DNA of 64,000 nucleotides from Shewanella waksmanii ATCC BAA-643 (GTDB lineage: Bacteria; Pseudomonadota; Gammaproteobacteria; Enterobacterales; Shewanellaceae). Made by a program: the position numbers and the translations under genes. The stretch's first letter is position 1, and each line of letters opens with the position of its first letter. The notes under the pieces are model-generated. The model saw only the letters and a list, made by a program, of their open reading frames with translations. It had not been told where the DNA came from and searched no databases. Shown here piece after piece: positions 27,901 to 36,499 of this stretch. The DNA lies in assembly GCF_000518805.1 (NCBI RefSeq), contig NZ_JAEH01000017.1:37343-101342 (forward strand). Direction: 5' to 3'.

Positions 27901-28016
27901 CCAATCAAAGTAAATTGCTGGCAGCTGAGTGTCAATGAAAAATTATGCATATAGAGAATTATTCCTGTTTCATTATGTAATGTGACAGCAGTACGGAATT
28001 TTTAGCGGTAAATATA

Positions 28017-28043
28017 GAAAAAGCGCACCAAGGTGGTGCGCTT
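28017..28043 (-). terminator. Leftward terminator in the raiA-pheL gap
   Basis: Read leftward, AAGCGCACCA pairs with TGGTGCGCTT followed by TTTTC. It lies 640 bases past the raiA stop and over 100 bases before pheL, so some leftward transcript ends here. Confidence 0.8.
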
Positions 28044-28678
28044 AGAGATGTTGCATTAAGCTATTTTTGCTTTAGAGATCAAATCGGTTTCTATCCCCCT
28101 CAAGCTAATGCGGCTGTCACTGCCTGTTGCAGATATTAGCCTCACCAATAAGGGTAGGTGATGGCACTAGTTTACTAGCGAATATCCCTTAAACACTGTG
28201 GTTCATGTTGGGCACTGTTGTTCACCTACCGAGTAAACCTAACTATGTAACATGGATAATAAATCGTAAATACCTCGCTAATGCTAGTGCTCGACTGTTA
28301 TGACTAGGCGACCTAGTGGCAATCGAAGCCAAGTGGCTAGGTGGTGATGTGCTACAAGGTAGCGGTTATCCCTGTTGCGCTAACAAAGCGTCATAATGGG
28401 CTTTAATATCACCAAACGATACAAGCTGTTATCCTAAAAAACGCAAAAATGTTGGTTAGCCTCTCTTGGTTATTTTTCTTGAACTCTTACTGTCATCAGG
28501 GATTGAGAACGCTCAAACCCATCTACCATATTGTTACGTAAGTTATATTGAGTATAGACCAATTTGCAAAATAGGGTTGTGATACTCGTGCCGCGTGTGC
28601 TGATTAAGCAATGCCTGTTGACCCTATCGGTTTAGGACTAGTGCGTCATCTAAGTATCACAACCTAGGTACAAACTGA
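28044..28678. other. Gene-free interval with multiple inverted repeats
   Basis: No convincing coding region. It carries several dyads: GGTAGGTGA (about 28154) with TCACCTACC (about 28221), GCACTAGTTTACTAGCGA (about 28167) with the imperfect TCGCTAATGCTAGTGC (about 28276), and a 12-base inverted repeat at 28575/28653. It ends in a leftward terminator. It could be a long raiA 3' UTR or a small RNA gene. Confidence 0.45.
28575..28664. repeat. 90-base element bounded by 12-base perfect inverted repeats
   Basis: GGTTGTGATACT (28575-28586) and AGTATCACAACC (28653-28664) are exact reverse complements. The element lies directly after the raiA stop. CTGATTAAGCA occurs inside it (about 28600) and again at the raiA end (about 28676). 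Confidence 0.6.
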
Positions 28679-29032
28679 TTAAGCAGCGTACTCCTCATCG
28701 TCAAAATCGTCATCAATAACTTCTTGCTGTAGTACGGGTCTTTCATGGCGCTGTGCTTCTGGCTTGTGTACTACGCGGTTTAATTGCTTCTCTAATTTTT
28801 GCCCCATGGAATTAATGGCGGCATAGAGGTCTTTGTCTCTGGCCTGGGCAAATAGCTTGTTATTCGGAATACCAACTGAAGCTTCAATCATGAACTGTTG
28901 CTTCTCTTGCACAATAATCACATGTGGATTAATGAGCTGGACGTCTCGGCGGCTTAGTTTACGAAGGCGGCTTTCGATACGTTCACGGATAGGTGTGGTG
29001 ACTTCAAGATCTTTGCTGGTAATCTTTATCAT
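28679..29032 (-). CDS. raiA: Ribosome-associated inhibitor RaiA (hibernation factor, HPF/YfiA family)
   Basis: 117 residues from the ATG at 29032, preceded by AAGG at seven bases; sequence upstream of that start is not protein-like. Binds the 30S decoding region in stationary phase or stress and blocks translation. N-terminus MIKITSKDLEVTTPIRERIE and DLYAAINSMGQKLEKQLNRV are the S30AE/HPF signature. The acidic tail DDDFDDEEYAA is characteristic of the long E. coli RaiA form as opposed to short Hpf. It lies upstream of pheL-pheA on the same strand as in E. coli, which supports the symbol. A CRP-like site lies about 55 bases upstream. Confidence 0.92.
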   Translation of the reverse strand: MIKITSKDLEVTTPIRERIESRLRKLSRRDVQLINPHVIIVQEKQQFMIEASVGIPNNKLFAQARDKDLYAAINSMGQKLEKQLNRVVHKPEAQRHERPVLQQEVIDDDFDDEEYAA

Positions 29033-29362
29033 ATGTCGAACCTTATGTTGTTTCCTTGAGTTCAGACTACCAATTTCCCGCGTAGAGTTTGTGATCCAGA
29101 TCATAGTTTAGCTGCGCTTGATAAACTGTGATTATTTATTTGAACCCTTAGACAAATTTGCTAAAACCTTAAGTAAAAACCCTTGATATCGTTTGCCAAT
29201 AGGCTCATATTTGATTGAATAACTCTGGTTTCACTATCAAAATTGTCCGCCAAAATTTACTTTACATTGTAATTGTACGGCTACCACTGGTGTTTAAAGT
29301 GTGATTTGGATTGCACCAAACAAATGCTTGAAATATCATCGGTAGCGTAGCCAATATTCGAT
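29033..29362. promoter_or_regulatory. Divergent raiA/cytochrome b561 intergenic region
   Basis: 330 bases. Apart from the CRP-like site at 29088 it shows a weaker copy, GTGTGATTTGGATTGCAC, near 29299-29316. No small gene seen. Confidence 0.35.
29088..29107. promoter_or_regulatory. CRP-like site upstream of raiA
   Basis: TTTGTGATCCAGATCATAGT matches the CRP core TGTGAN6TCACA except at the last two positions. The position relative to raiA suits activation on carbon limitation. Confidence 0.55.
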
Positions 29363-30067
29363 GTGAGAAATAGTGTGCAAGCAACTTCTGATTCAACTCA
29401 ATCCCCCGTTAAAACCAAAGTCTGGGATCTTCCTACCCGTGTATTTCATTGGGGCATGTTAGCCTTATTAGTCGCGCTCTATTGGGCGGCCTCAGAAGGT
29501 GAGATGGAGTGGCATCAAATATGTGCCTATGGATTGATGATCCTATTAGCTTTTAGAATTGTCTGGGGTTTCATCGGTAGTGAAACCGCGCAATTTAAGC
29601 ATTTCGTCCATTCTCCGAAGGCAGTGATTAGCTATGCTCAGCAAGTTAAGAGCAAGCAAGCGCCAATGGCTGTGGGCCATAACCCGCTCGGTGGTTATAT
29701 GGTGGTGGTGTTAATTAGTGTCGTCGCTATTCAGTTGATATCGGGACTATTTGCCACAGATGATATTTTTACTGAGGGACCACTTTATGCTTATGTGTCC
29801 TCAGAGGTAAGCAGTTGGCTGACCTGGCTGCACAAGAAAAATTTTGACTTGATATTAGTGCTAAGTGGTGTGCACGTATTGGCGGTGTTACTGCATCGTC
29901 TCAAAGGTGAAAAGTTAGTCCTGGCGATGATAACTGGATATAAGCGTCTCGATAATCATGTCGAGCTGTCGTTTCGTAGTGTCGTGCTGGCGCTAATATT
30001 ACTTGCCGCCTTGGCACTGCCGATTACGGCCTGGTTGATTATGCCGGTATGGCAGCAGTTGATATAA
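29363..30067 (+). CDS. Cytochrome b561-family protein
   Basis: About 234 residues, four to five membrane segments. Starts with a short hydrophilic tail, then WDLPTRVFHWGMLALLVALY, the start signature of the Ni/Fe-hydrogenase-type cytochrome b561 family. Candidate heme-b ligands are His in RVFHWGM, MEWHQICAY and SGVHVLAVLLHRLKGEK. It probably passes electrons from quinol to a periplasmic c-type cytochrome. The convergent neighbour encodes cytochrome c', a natural partner. The GTG at 29363 is taken as start; a second in-frame GTG at 29375 is an alternative, and neither has a clear ribosome site. An ATG at 29361 is out of frame. Confidence 0.85.
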   Translation: MRNSVQATSDSTQSPVKTKVWDLPTRVFHWGMLALLVALYWAASEGEMEWHQICAYGLMILLAFRIVWGFIGSETAQFKHFVHSPKAVISYAQQVKSKQAPMAVGHNPLGGYMVVVLISVVAIQLISGLFATDDIFTEGPLYAYVSSEVSSWLTWLHKKNFDLILVLSGVHVLAVLLHRLKGEKLVLAMITGYKRLDNHVELSFRSVVLALILLAALALPITAWLIMPVWQQLI

Positions 30068-30099
30068 AAAAAGGGCGTTCATTGCGAACGCCCTTTTTC
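30066..30099. terminator. Bidirectional terminator between b561 and cytochrome c' genes
   Basis: AAAAAAGGGCGTTC-ATT-GCGAACGCCCTTTTT, symmetric with runs on both sides, serving both convergent genes. Confidence 0.92.
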
Positions 30100-30111
30100 G
30101 TAAAATCGATA

Positions 30112-30573
30112 TTAATCTTTCTTATAAACGTCGTGGCAACCTTTACAGCTTTTACCTGTGTTACCAAAAGCTTGTTTGATAGCTTTCTTGTCGCCAGATT
30201 GCGCCACAACAGCTAATTTAGCGGCATTCTCTTGGAAAGTTTTCATTTTTGCGTCAAAGTCGGCTTTATCAGACCAAACTTTACCTAGCGCTTCCGTGTT
30301 GCCTTTATCTGAACCGGCGATAAAGCCTTCTGCTGGAATAACACTCAATGCGGCAACATTAGTTGCTCGACTAGCAAAAACATCAGCATCAAAAGGTTTT
30401 TTACCTTTTAGCATCGCACCCATATCACCGAAGTTATAAGCAATAAGGCTGAATGCTGATTGACGATAGTCGATAGCGTCTTCAGGCTCTTTGAAATTGT
30501 GTGCTTGAACTGCTGCGGCGAATACCGATGCGCCAGCTGCCGCGATAAGGGCTACTTTCATCTGCTTTTTCAT
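30112..30573 (-). CDS. Cytochrome c' (class II monoheme)
   Basis: 153 residues from the ATG at 30573 (GAGAG ribosome site ahead). Signal peptide MKKQMKVALIAAAGASVFAAA, then a four-helix bundle. The heme site lies at the very C-terminus (CKGCHDVYKKD: C-x2-C-H), as in cytochromes c'. Family members are periplasmic and bind NO or CO; in some bacteria they protect against NO. Its pairing with a b561-type cytochrome suggests a redox couple. Function beyond heme binding is inferred. Confidence 0.93.
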   Translation of the reverse strand: MKKQMKVALIAAAGASVFAAAVQAHNFKEPEDAIDYRQSAFSLIAYNFGDMGAMLKGKKPFDADVFASRATNVAALSVIPAEGFIAGSDKGNTEALGKVWSDKADFDAKMKTFQENAAKLAVVAQSGDKKAIKQAFGNTGKSCKGCHDVYKKD

Positions 30574-30905
30574 CTTGATTACTCTCACGATTTTTATGGT
30601 TATGTGACATTGCTCCGCTATTCTATGCGCAAATATCCCATCGACTCCACAGCTTTTTTACGATTTACTTGGTAAATCTTCATCGGTTTCATAGATATAT
30701 CATTGTAGGTAGGAGCTAAGCCGCATCAGTGCTGGCTTTAACTTGTCATGGGTAAATTGATCAGGGTGAGATTAGTTAGTAACAAATTGCGTCAATAAAT
30801 GCCTATTTACGCTTTCTGAGTCGAAATCTGTGTGCTTGCTTGTACTCAAGCTTAGCAATCCTTGTTACACTCACTGTCATGGTGTAATAGTACGGAAGTG
30901 GTTTT
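30574..30905. promoter_or_regulatory. Divergent cytochrome c'/trpR intergenic region
   Basis: 332 bases carrying the two divergent promoters. ATGGTGTAATAGTAC near 30879 resembles half of the aroF palindrome. Nothing else stands out. Confidence 0.3.
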
Positions 30906-31181
30906 ATGCGCGCTGAATGGCAGCAGGTGGTTGATAAAGTTGAGCTGCAACAAACACGAGATTCATTACAAGAGCTCTTTGAATTGTTGCTAACCGAAGA
31001 TGAACGCAGTGCAGTCGCGGGGCGCTTGAAAGTGTTTCAGCTATTACTGCAAGGTGAGCTGAGTCAACGTCAAATTGCGGCGCAGTATCAAGTCAGCATT
31101 GCGACAATTACACGTTGTTCAAATTATTTAAAACATATGAGTGCGCAGCAACGGCAAAGTATTCAGGCACTCATTCTTTAA
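30906..31181 (+). CDS. trpR: Trp repressor TrpR
   Basis: 91 residues. Tryptophan-activated repressor with the TrpR-type helix-turn-helix SQRQIAAQYQVSIATITRCS, close to the E. coli ...IATITRGS motif, and an N-terminal dimerisation region (LQELFELLLTEDERSAVAGR). It is slightly shorter than E. coli TrpR. Stand-alone gene with 332 bases free upstream. In that region I see no canonical Trp operator (GNACTAGTTAACTAGTAC); an ATGGTGTAATAGTAC stretch lies just before the start. Confidence 0.92.
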   Translation: MRAEWQQVVDKVELQQTRDSLQELFELLLTEDERSAVAGRLKVFQLLLQGELSQRQIAAQYQVSIATITRCSNYLKHMSAQQRQSIQALIL

Positions 31182-31196
31182 TACTGCTTAGGCTGT

Positions 31197-31577
31197 TTAA
31201 ATAATATTATTCTCGGCTGGGATGCGGTGCTGTCGGTAGCTAATACGCCTGATTAAGATATACAGTGAGTAGGTGAGCAGACAGATCCCTAGGATCGGCC
31301 CCAACCCTTGTGGATAATACCTAAACAGCAAAAATGCGGTGCACAGGTATAAAAACGGCAATAAATCGTACATCGACTCAGGCAGTCCGCGAGCTTTGCG
31401 TTTACGCACAGGGTCGGTGCGGCGGTTTTTTGATCTAAGGCTGTAAACGCGCCCGCCCATAATAAATATCACCAACGATGCAGCGACAGCAAAGCTGTTT
31501 TCTAACACTAGCATGCTCGAGCCACCTAGTGTGAGATAGCTATAGGGCAGTACTTCATAGATCGATTTAGCGATCAT
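31197..31577 (-). CDS. Hypothetical small inner-membrane protein
   Basis: 126 residues with two membrane segments in each half (about 18-40 and 72-110) around a basic loop SLRSKNRRTDPVRKRKARG. AGGAG precedes the ATG at a good distance, supporting translation. The two halves share the pattern YEVLPYSYLT and YDLLPFLYLC, suggesting an internal duplication. It is convergent with trpR (15 bases between stops). I do not recognise the family. Confidence 0.7.
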   Translation of the reverse strand: MIAKSIYEVLPYSYLTLGGSSMLVLENSFAVAASLVIFIMGGRVYSLRSKNRRTDPVRKRKARGLPESMYDLLPFLYLCTAFLLFRYYPQGLGPILGICLLTYSLYILIRRISYRQHRIPAENNII

Positions 31578-31630
31578 CCTTGTGCTCCTTAGTTGTATAT
31601 TCCTTCAACAATGATCTACTAAGTATAAAA

Positions 31631-31670
31631 GAAAAAAACCGATAAGCTTAGTGAATAGGCCTATCGGTTT
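31631..31670 (-). terminator. Terminator-like hairpin downstream of slyD
   Basis: Read leftward, AAACCGATAG pairs with TATCGGTTT and is followed by a run of T. A second dyad, ACTGATAT-CTT-ATATCAGT, lies immediately before it at about 31673-31691. Confidence 0.8.
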
Positions 31671-31734
31671 AGACTGATATCTTATATCAGTTGGTTAATT
31701 TTTATACCGCCGTTAATAACAGCGGTTAGCAGGG

Positions 31735-32352
31735 TTAGTGCTTGCAGCCGCAGCCACCGTTGCCATCGCAACCTTCTTTAGCGGGTTCATCGCTATTGTC
31801 GCTGCAACAACCACCTTGGTGATCGTGGCCTTCACCACCGCAGCATCCGCCTTCATGGCTGTGTTCATGACTACCACAGCTGCTACCTGGTGCATGGATA
31901 TGGCCATGGGCAATCTCTTCTTCAGTAGCAGCGCGTACTTCAAGTACTTCAACACTGAAGGCTAACGATTGTCCTGCAAGCGGGTGATTACCATCAACAG
32001 TGACAGTATCATCATTAACTGCTGTGACTTGAACTGGACGTTGTCCCATTTCTGTTTCCGCAATAAAACGCATGCCCGGTACGATATCTTCGATATCACC
32101 AAAAGCGCTGATTGGCACTTCTTGTTTGAGACCATCGTGGTAAGGGCCGTACGCTTGCTCTGAATCAACATTGACATCGAGCTTATCGCCAGCTGACTTG
32201 CCTTCTAATGCAGCTTCGAGACCTGGGATCATATTCTCAGCGCCATGGAGATATAGCATAGGCTCTGCTTCAAACGAGCTTTCAATAAGCTCGCCTTTAG
32301 CGTTGGTTAAACGATAATGAATGCTAACAGCAGTATGTTGAGTGATTTTCAT
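31735..32352 (-). CDS. slyD: FKBP-type peptidyl-prolyl isomerase SlyD
   Basis: 205 residues. Prolyl isomerase and chaperone with an inserted IF domain and a metal-binding tail; it feeds nickel to hydrogenase maturation in E. coli. FKBP half SVHYRLTNAKGELIESSF-like start, GLEAALEGKSAGDK and AYGPYHDGLKQEVP are the SlyD pattern. The C-terminal tail from about residue 150 is packed with His and Cys (HGHIHAPGSSCGSHEHSHEG; GGCGCKH at the end), longer in Cys than many homologues. GGAG precedes the ATG. Confidence 0.95.
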   Translation of the reverse strand: MKITQHTAVSIHYRLTNAKGELIESSFEAEPMLYLHGAENMIPGLEAALEGKSAGDKLDVNVDSEQAYGPYHDGLKQEVPISAFGDIEDIVPGMRFIAETEMGQRPVQVTAVNDDTVTVDGNHPLAGQSLAFSVEVLEVRAATEEEIAHGHIHAPGSSCGSHEHSHEGGCCGGEGHDHQGGCCSDNSDEPAKEGCDGNGGCGCKH

Positions 32353-32903
32353 AATGACTCCAAATCTAAATGTGGCGGCATTCTAGCCTGCTTTTACTGG
32401 CTTGGCGATGATTTGGCGCAGCATTTGCGAACAAAATAGCACTATTTCACAGTTTGAATTTAGCCTCGACTTGCATGGTGCAATATGTCGAATACAGTTT
32501 TCTGAATATAATTTCATATATTTTGACTTATTACTTAAGTTGTTAATTGAGTGTTATCAAGTTAAAACTGTGCATTATGAAGGTTTTGAAATCAGCAATG
32601 ACAATTTGCGCCCTAATCTAAGGTTTTCTTGTCTTTATTGCTCGGATGGTATTTTTAGTCATTAATAAACAGTGGCTTAGGGTTTATTTGTTCACTTTAC
32701 GTAAACGTTACGTTGGTGGTTTATAGGTCAATATAGACTATTGCAAATGAATAGGAGTGGCCTCACTGGCGGTCTATATGAATTTTTGTCATCAAGAGGC
32801 TGAAAGGTCATCTTTTTTAAAATAGGGGGTTGACAGTTGTATGCAAAAAAAGCAATTCTGTAGGCATATAAACAACCTTTATTGGATGTCATCGAATTAT
32901 TTT
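32353..32903. promoter_or_regulatory. AT-rich region upstream of thrL
   Basis: 551 bases between divergent slyD and the thr operon. An open frame of 87 codons (32402-32665) has no ribosome site or recognisable protein character and is not called. TTGACA occurs at 32830-32835 and TATAAA at about 32868; the spacing is long, so the thr promoter is not fixed. Confidence 0.35.
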
Positions 32904-32975
32904 ATGTCTAGCTTAAATATTGTAATTACCACGATTATTACAACCACCACGATTACACACGTGGGGGCGGGCTAG
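32904..32975 (+). CDS. thrL: thr operon leader peptide ThrL
   Basis: 23-residue leader [20 protein letters not shown] then GAG and stop. It is packed with Thr (eight) and Ile (five) codons, the two amino acids that control the operon in E. coli. Stalling at these codons would allow the stop-proximal GGGGGCGGGCT to pair with AGCCCGCTCC and prevent terminator formation at 33004. Found by reading the leader ahead of thrA; the ribosome site is weak. Confidence 0.92.
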   Translation: MSSLNIVITTIITTTTITHVGAG

Positions 32976-33003
32976 GTATACTCAAAATTATTTTGAATTT
33001 AAC

Positions 33004-33036
33004 AGCCCGCTCCCTTCAACAAGGAGCGGGCTTTTT
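33004..33036 (+). terminator. thr attenuator terminator
   Basis: AGCCCGCTCC pairs with GGAGCGGGCT, followed by TTTTT, 28 bases after the thrL stop and 34 before thrA. Confidence 0.92.
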
Positions 33037-33069
33037 CGTTTCTTAGGGCGTGTGGTACAAGGAGAAAGT

Positions 33070-35538
33070 ATGAAAGTCATGAAATTTGGTGGTACCTCGC
33101 TGGCCAACTGGGAGCGTTTTAGCTCTGCAGCAGACATAGTGGCCGCCAGCTCCAAGCAAGAGCGTATAGCCGTGGTGCTATCCGCACCCGCAACGGTAAC
33201 TAACGGCTTGCTGGAGATGGTTGATACCGCGACCCAAGGAGCAGACTTTCAGACTGTGTTCAGCCAAGTTCAACAGGTATTTGAACGCCTGTTTGCTGAT
33301 GCTGCACAGCATGTATTGACCGCCGCGCAAAGCGATGTACTGACTCAAGCTTTTGAAGAGCAGGTGAGCTTGTGGGCTGCAAAGCTCCAAGGCATCGCTT
33401 TATTGGGCGAGTGCCCTGATTATGTCAGAGCCGAAGTGGTTGTTGGTGGCGAACGTCTATCTGCAGCGTTAATGGTTGAACTGATGCGCGCTAAGTCGCT
33501 ATCAAGTGATAAATGGGTGCCGCAAGCTTTGTTTGTCGGTCAAGGTGAAGTACTTGAGGCTTCGGTAGATATCGAACAAAGTCGTCAACGTTTCGCACAA
33601 GTTGATATTAGTCAACATCAGGTGTGGGTGATGCCTGGTTTTACCGCCGGTGATGCCGAGGGCCGTACAGTCATTTTAGGCCGCAATGGTTCTGATTATT
33701 CAGCCGCGGTACTTGCCGCTTGTATTGATGCTGATTGCTGCGAGATTTGGACGGACGTTGATGGCGTTTACAATACTGACCCACGTGTTGTTGCCGATGC
33801 GAAACTGCTGTCACAGTTAAGCTACCAAGAAGCAATGGAGCTGTCCTATTTCGGCGCGAAAGTTCTGCATCCAAAAACCATTGCACCTATCGCGCAATAT
33901 CATATCCCTTGCTATATCCGTAACAGCTTTAACCCCAGTGCAGTGGGGACGCTGGTTTCCAATCAAGATGACAAAACAGGCCTAAATGTAAAAGCTATCT
34001 CCAATCTTGATGAGCAAACCATGTTTGATATCGCAGGCCCAGGCATGAAAGGCATGGTCGGTATGGCCAGTCGCACACTGGGCGCGATTTCTCGCGCCGG
34101 GGTCTCTGTTAGTTTGATCACTCAAAGCTCTTCTGAATACAGTATCAGTTTTTGTGTTGCGACTGCCGATGCGGCAAAAGTACAAGATGCCCTAGAGGTC
34201 GAGTTTGACTTAGAGCTAAAGAATGATGTGTTAGAGCAAATTGAGATGCGCCATAACCTCGCGATTGTTTCCTTGATTGGTGATGGTATGCGCACCCATA
34301 AAGGCGTAGCGGGCAAGTTCTTCCAAGCATTGGCACAAGCTAGCGTTAATATTGTCGCGATTGCACAAGGATCTTCTGAGCGTTCTATCTCGGCGGTTAT
34401 TGAGCTGCGTAAAACTAAACATGCTATCGCTGCTTGCCATCAACAGTTTTTCGATGTGCAACACTATCTTGATGTATTTTTAGTGGGCAGTGGCAATGTT
34501 GGCGCTGGCTTATTAGCACAGATTAAACAGCAAGAGCAGATGTTGAAACAGCAGCATATTACGGTGCGTGTGTGTGGTATTGCCAACTCTCGACATATGT
34601 TGCTTGATGCACAAGGTGTTGATTTAAGCAATTGGTCTGCACTACTTGCTGATTGTCAAACGCCATGCGACCTGCCCAAAATGCTTGATTGGGCTAAAGA
34701 GCAGCAGTTACTCAATCCAGTATTAGTCGATTGTACTTCCAGTGAGTATGTATCGGACCAGTATGTTGAGGTGATGAAAGCCGGCTTACACGTTGTCACA
34801 CCGAACAAAAAAGCTAACACACGAGACTTGGCTTATTATCAGTCTCTACGTCAAACTGCATTGCAACAACGCCGTCAGTTCCTCTATGAAACAACGGTTG
34901 GTGCAGGGCTGCCAGTTATCGACAACTTGAAGAAACTGCTGTTTGCGGGTGATAAATTAATTAAGTTCAACGGTATTCTTTCAGGTTCGCTGTCATATAT
35001 CTTTGGCATGCTTGATGAAGGGATGACATTGTCAGAGGCGACCGCAATTGCGCGTGAAAAGTGTTTTACTGAGCCGGATCCGCGTGATGATCTCAGCGGT
35101 ATGGATGTTGCTCGTAAAGTGCTTATTCTCGCTCGCGAAGTGGGCATCAATATTGAGCTTGATGATGTGGTGGTTGAATCGGTTTTACCCGCATCGTTTG
35201 ATGCTAGTGGCGATGTGGAGCAATTCATGGCGAAGTTACCTGAACTCGACGGTCAAATAGCTGATTGGGTGTCTAGCGCCCGTGAAAAAGGCAAAGTGCT
35301 GCGTTATGTTGGTCAGATTGACGAGCAGGGCTGCCGCGTAAAAATTGCCGAAGTAGACAGTAGTGATCCGCTATACAGCGTTAAGGGCGGCGAAAATGCG
35401 TTGGCATTCTACAGCCGTTATTATCAGCCCATTCCTTTTGTACTCCGGGGTTACGGCGCCGGTACCGAAGTGACAGCTGCTGGGGCATTTGCTGATATAT
35501 TGCGTACATTAAATTGGACAAGGGAGATGGGCGCATGA
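33070..35538 (+). CDS. thrA: Bifunctional aspartokinase I / homoserine dehydrogenase I
   Basis: 822 residues from the ATG at 33070, preceded by AAGGAG. Catalyses phosphorylation of aspartate and, after the separate Asd step, reduction of aspartate semialdehyde to homoserine. Kinase motif [17 protein letters not shown] at the start, ACT regulatory repeats at about 315-460 ([33 protein letters not shown]), then homoserine dehydrogenase with NAD site [14 protein letters not shown] and TPNKKANT. The order matches ThrA of E. coli, where threonine inhibits both activities. First structural gene of thrABC; stop overlaps the thrB start (ATGA). Confidence 0.98.
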   Translation: MKVMKFGGTSLANWERFSSAADIVAASSKQERIAVVLSAPATVTNGLLEMVDTATQGADFQTVFSQVQQVFERLFADAAQHVLTAAQSDVLTQAFEEQVSLWAAKLQGIALLGECPDYVRAEVVVGGERLSAALMVELMRAKSLSSDKWVPQALFVGQGEVLEASVDIEQSRQRFAQVDISQHQVWVMPGFTAGDAEGRTVILGRNGSDYSAAVLAACIDADCCEIWTDVDGVYNTDPRVVADAKLLSQLSYQEAMELSYFGAKVLHPKTIAPIAQYHIPCYIRNSFNPSAVGTLVSNQDDKTGLNVKAISNLDEQTMFDIAGPGMKGMVGMASRTLGAISRAGVSVSLITQSSSEYSISFCVATADAAKVQDALEVEFDLELKNDVLEQIEMRHNLAIVSLIGDGMRTHKGVAGKFFQALAQASVNIVAIAQGSSERSISAVIELRKTKHAIAACHQQFFDVQHYLDVFLVGSGNVGAGLLAQIKQQEQMLKQQHITVRVCGIANSRHMLLDAQGVDLSNWSALLADCQTPCDLPKMLDWAKEQQLLNPVLVDCTSSEYVSDQYVEVMKAGLHVVTPNKKANTRDLAYYQSLRQTALQQRRQFLYETTVGAGLPVIDNLKKLLFAGDKLIKFNGILSGSLSYIFGMLDEGMTLSEATAIAREKCFTEPDPRDDLSGMDVARKVLILAREVGINIELDDVVVESVLPASFDASGDVEQFMAKLPELDGQIADWVSSAREKGKVLRYVGQIDEQGCRVKIAEVDSSDPLYSVKGGENALAFYSRYYQPIPFVLRGYGAGTEVTAAGAFADILRTLNWTREMGA

Positions 35539-36467
35539 GCGTAACTGTCTATGCACCAGCGTCGATGGGGAATGTGGGTGTTGGTTTTGATTTGCTTGGC
35601 GCAGCTTTAGCGCCGCTAGATGGTCAACTACTGGGTGATAAGGTCAGTGTATCGGCAGCAGCGCAAGGGATTAACTTGACAGCATCTGGCCGCTGGGCAG
35701 ATAAATTACCTTCTGATCCGCAGCAAAACATTGTCTATCAATGCGCCGAGTTTTTTGTCGAAAAACTGAACTCTCAACAGGGATTGAATTTACACCTGCA
35801 GAAAAACTTGCCGGTAGGCAGTGGCTTAGGTTCAAGTGCAAGCTCGGTTGTTGCCGCACTTTATGCGCTTAACGAATACTTTGAGCAGCCTTATGATCAA
35901 CAAGCCTTGCTGAAATTGATGGGAGATTTCGAGGGACAAATCAGTGGCTCAGTGCATTATGACAATGTCGCGCCCTGTTACTTAGGTGGCATGCAACTGA
36001 TGTTAGATGCGCCGGGGAAAATTTGTGATGCGATTCCTCATTTTAAACAATGGTATTGGGTAGTCGCTTATCCTGGTATTTCGCTGTCTACTGCGAAAAT
36101 GCGCGCCTTGCTGCCAGAGCAATATGATAAGGCTGTGGCCATTGACTTTGGCCGTTATTTAAGCGCTTTTGTGCATGCTTCATATCAGCAAGATAGCCAG
36201 TTGGCGCTGAGTGTATTGAAAGATGTGTTGGCAGAACCCTATCGTGCAGAAGGTATTCCCGGTTATAGCGATGCACGTGCCGCATTGGCTGATTTAGGTA
36301 TGCTCACTACGGGTATTTCCGGTAGTGGCCCAACGCTATTTTCGGTAACCGATGACCTAGCGACTGCCCAAAAGGCTCAAGCATGGTTAGATGCGCACTA
36401 CTTAGTCAACGAGCAGGGCTTTTCCCATATTTGTAAATTAGATGAGCAGGGCACGCGCCGCTGTTAA
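35535..36467 (+). CDS. thrB: Homoserine kinase
   Basis: 310 residues, GHMP-kinase family; phosphorylates homoserine. Start [20 protein letters not shown] and ATP loop [20 protein letters not shown] are diagnostic; [14 protein letters not shown] near the C-terminus. The ATG overlaps the thrA stop codon by four bases, implying translational coupling. Confidence 0.98.
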   Translation: MSVTVYAPASMGNVGVGFDLLGAALAPLDGQLLGDKVSVSAAAQGINLTASGRWADKLPSDPQQNIVYQCAEFFVEKLNSQQGLNLHLQKNLPVGSGLGSSASSVVAALYALNEYFEQPYDQQALLKLMGDFEGQISGSVHYDNVAPCYLGGMQLMLDAPGKICDAIPHFKQWYWVVAYPGISLSTAKMRALLPEQYDKAVAIDFGRYLSAFVHASYQQDSQLALSVLKDVLAEPYRAEGIPGYSDARAALADLGMLTTGISGSGPTLFSVTDDLATAQKAQAWLDAHYLVNEQGFSHICKLDEQGTRRC

Positions 36468-36499
36468 GTCGTAACACTATAAGAATTTAAGGCATTAAG

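Noticed and set aside
32402..32665. 87-codon open frame upstream of thrL
   Set aside because: No ribosome site, odd composition, and it lies in an AT-rich regulatory gap; not supported as a gene.
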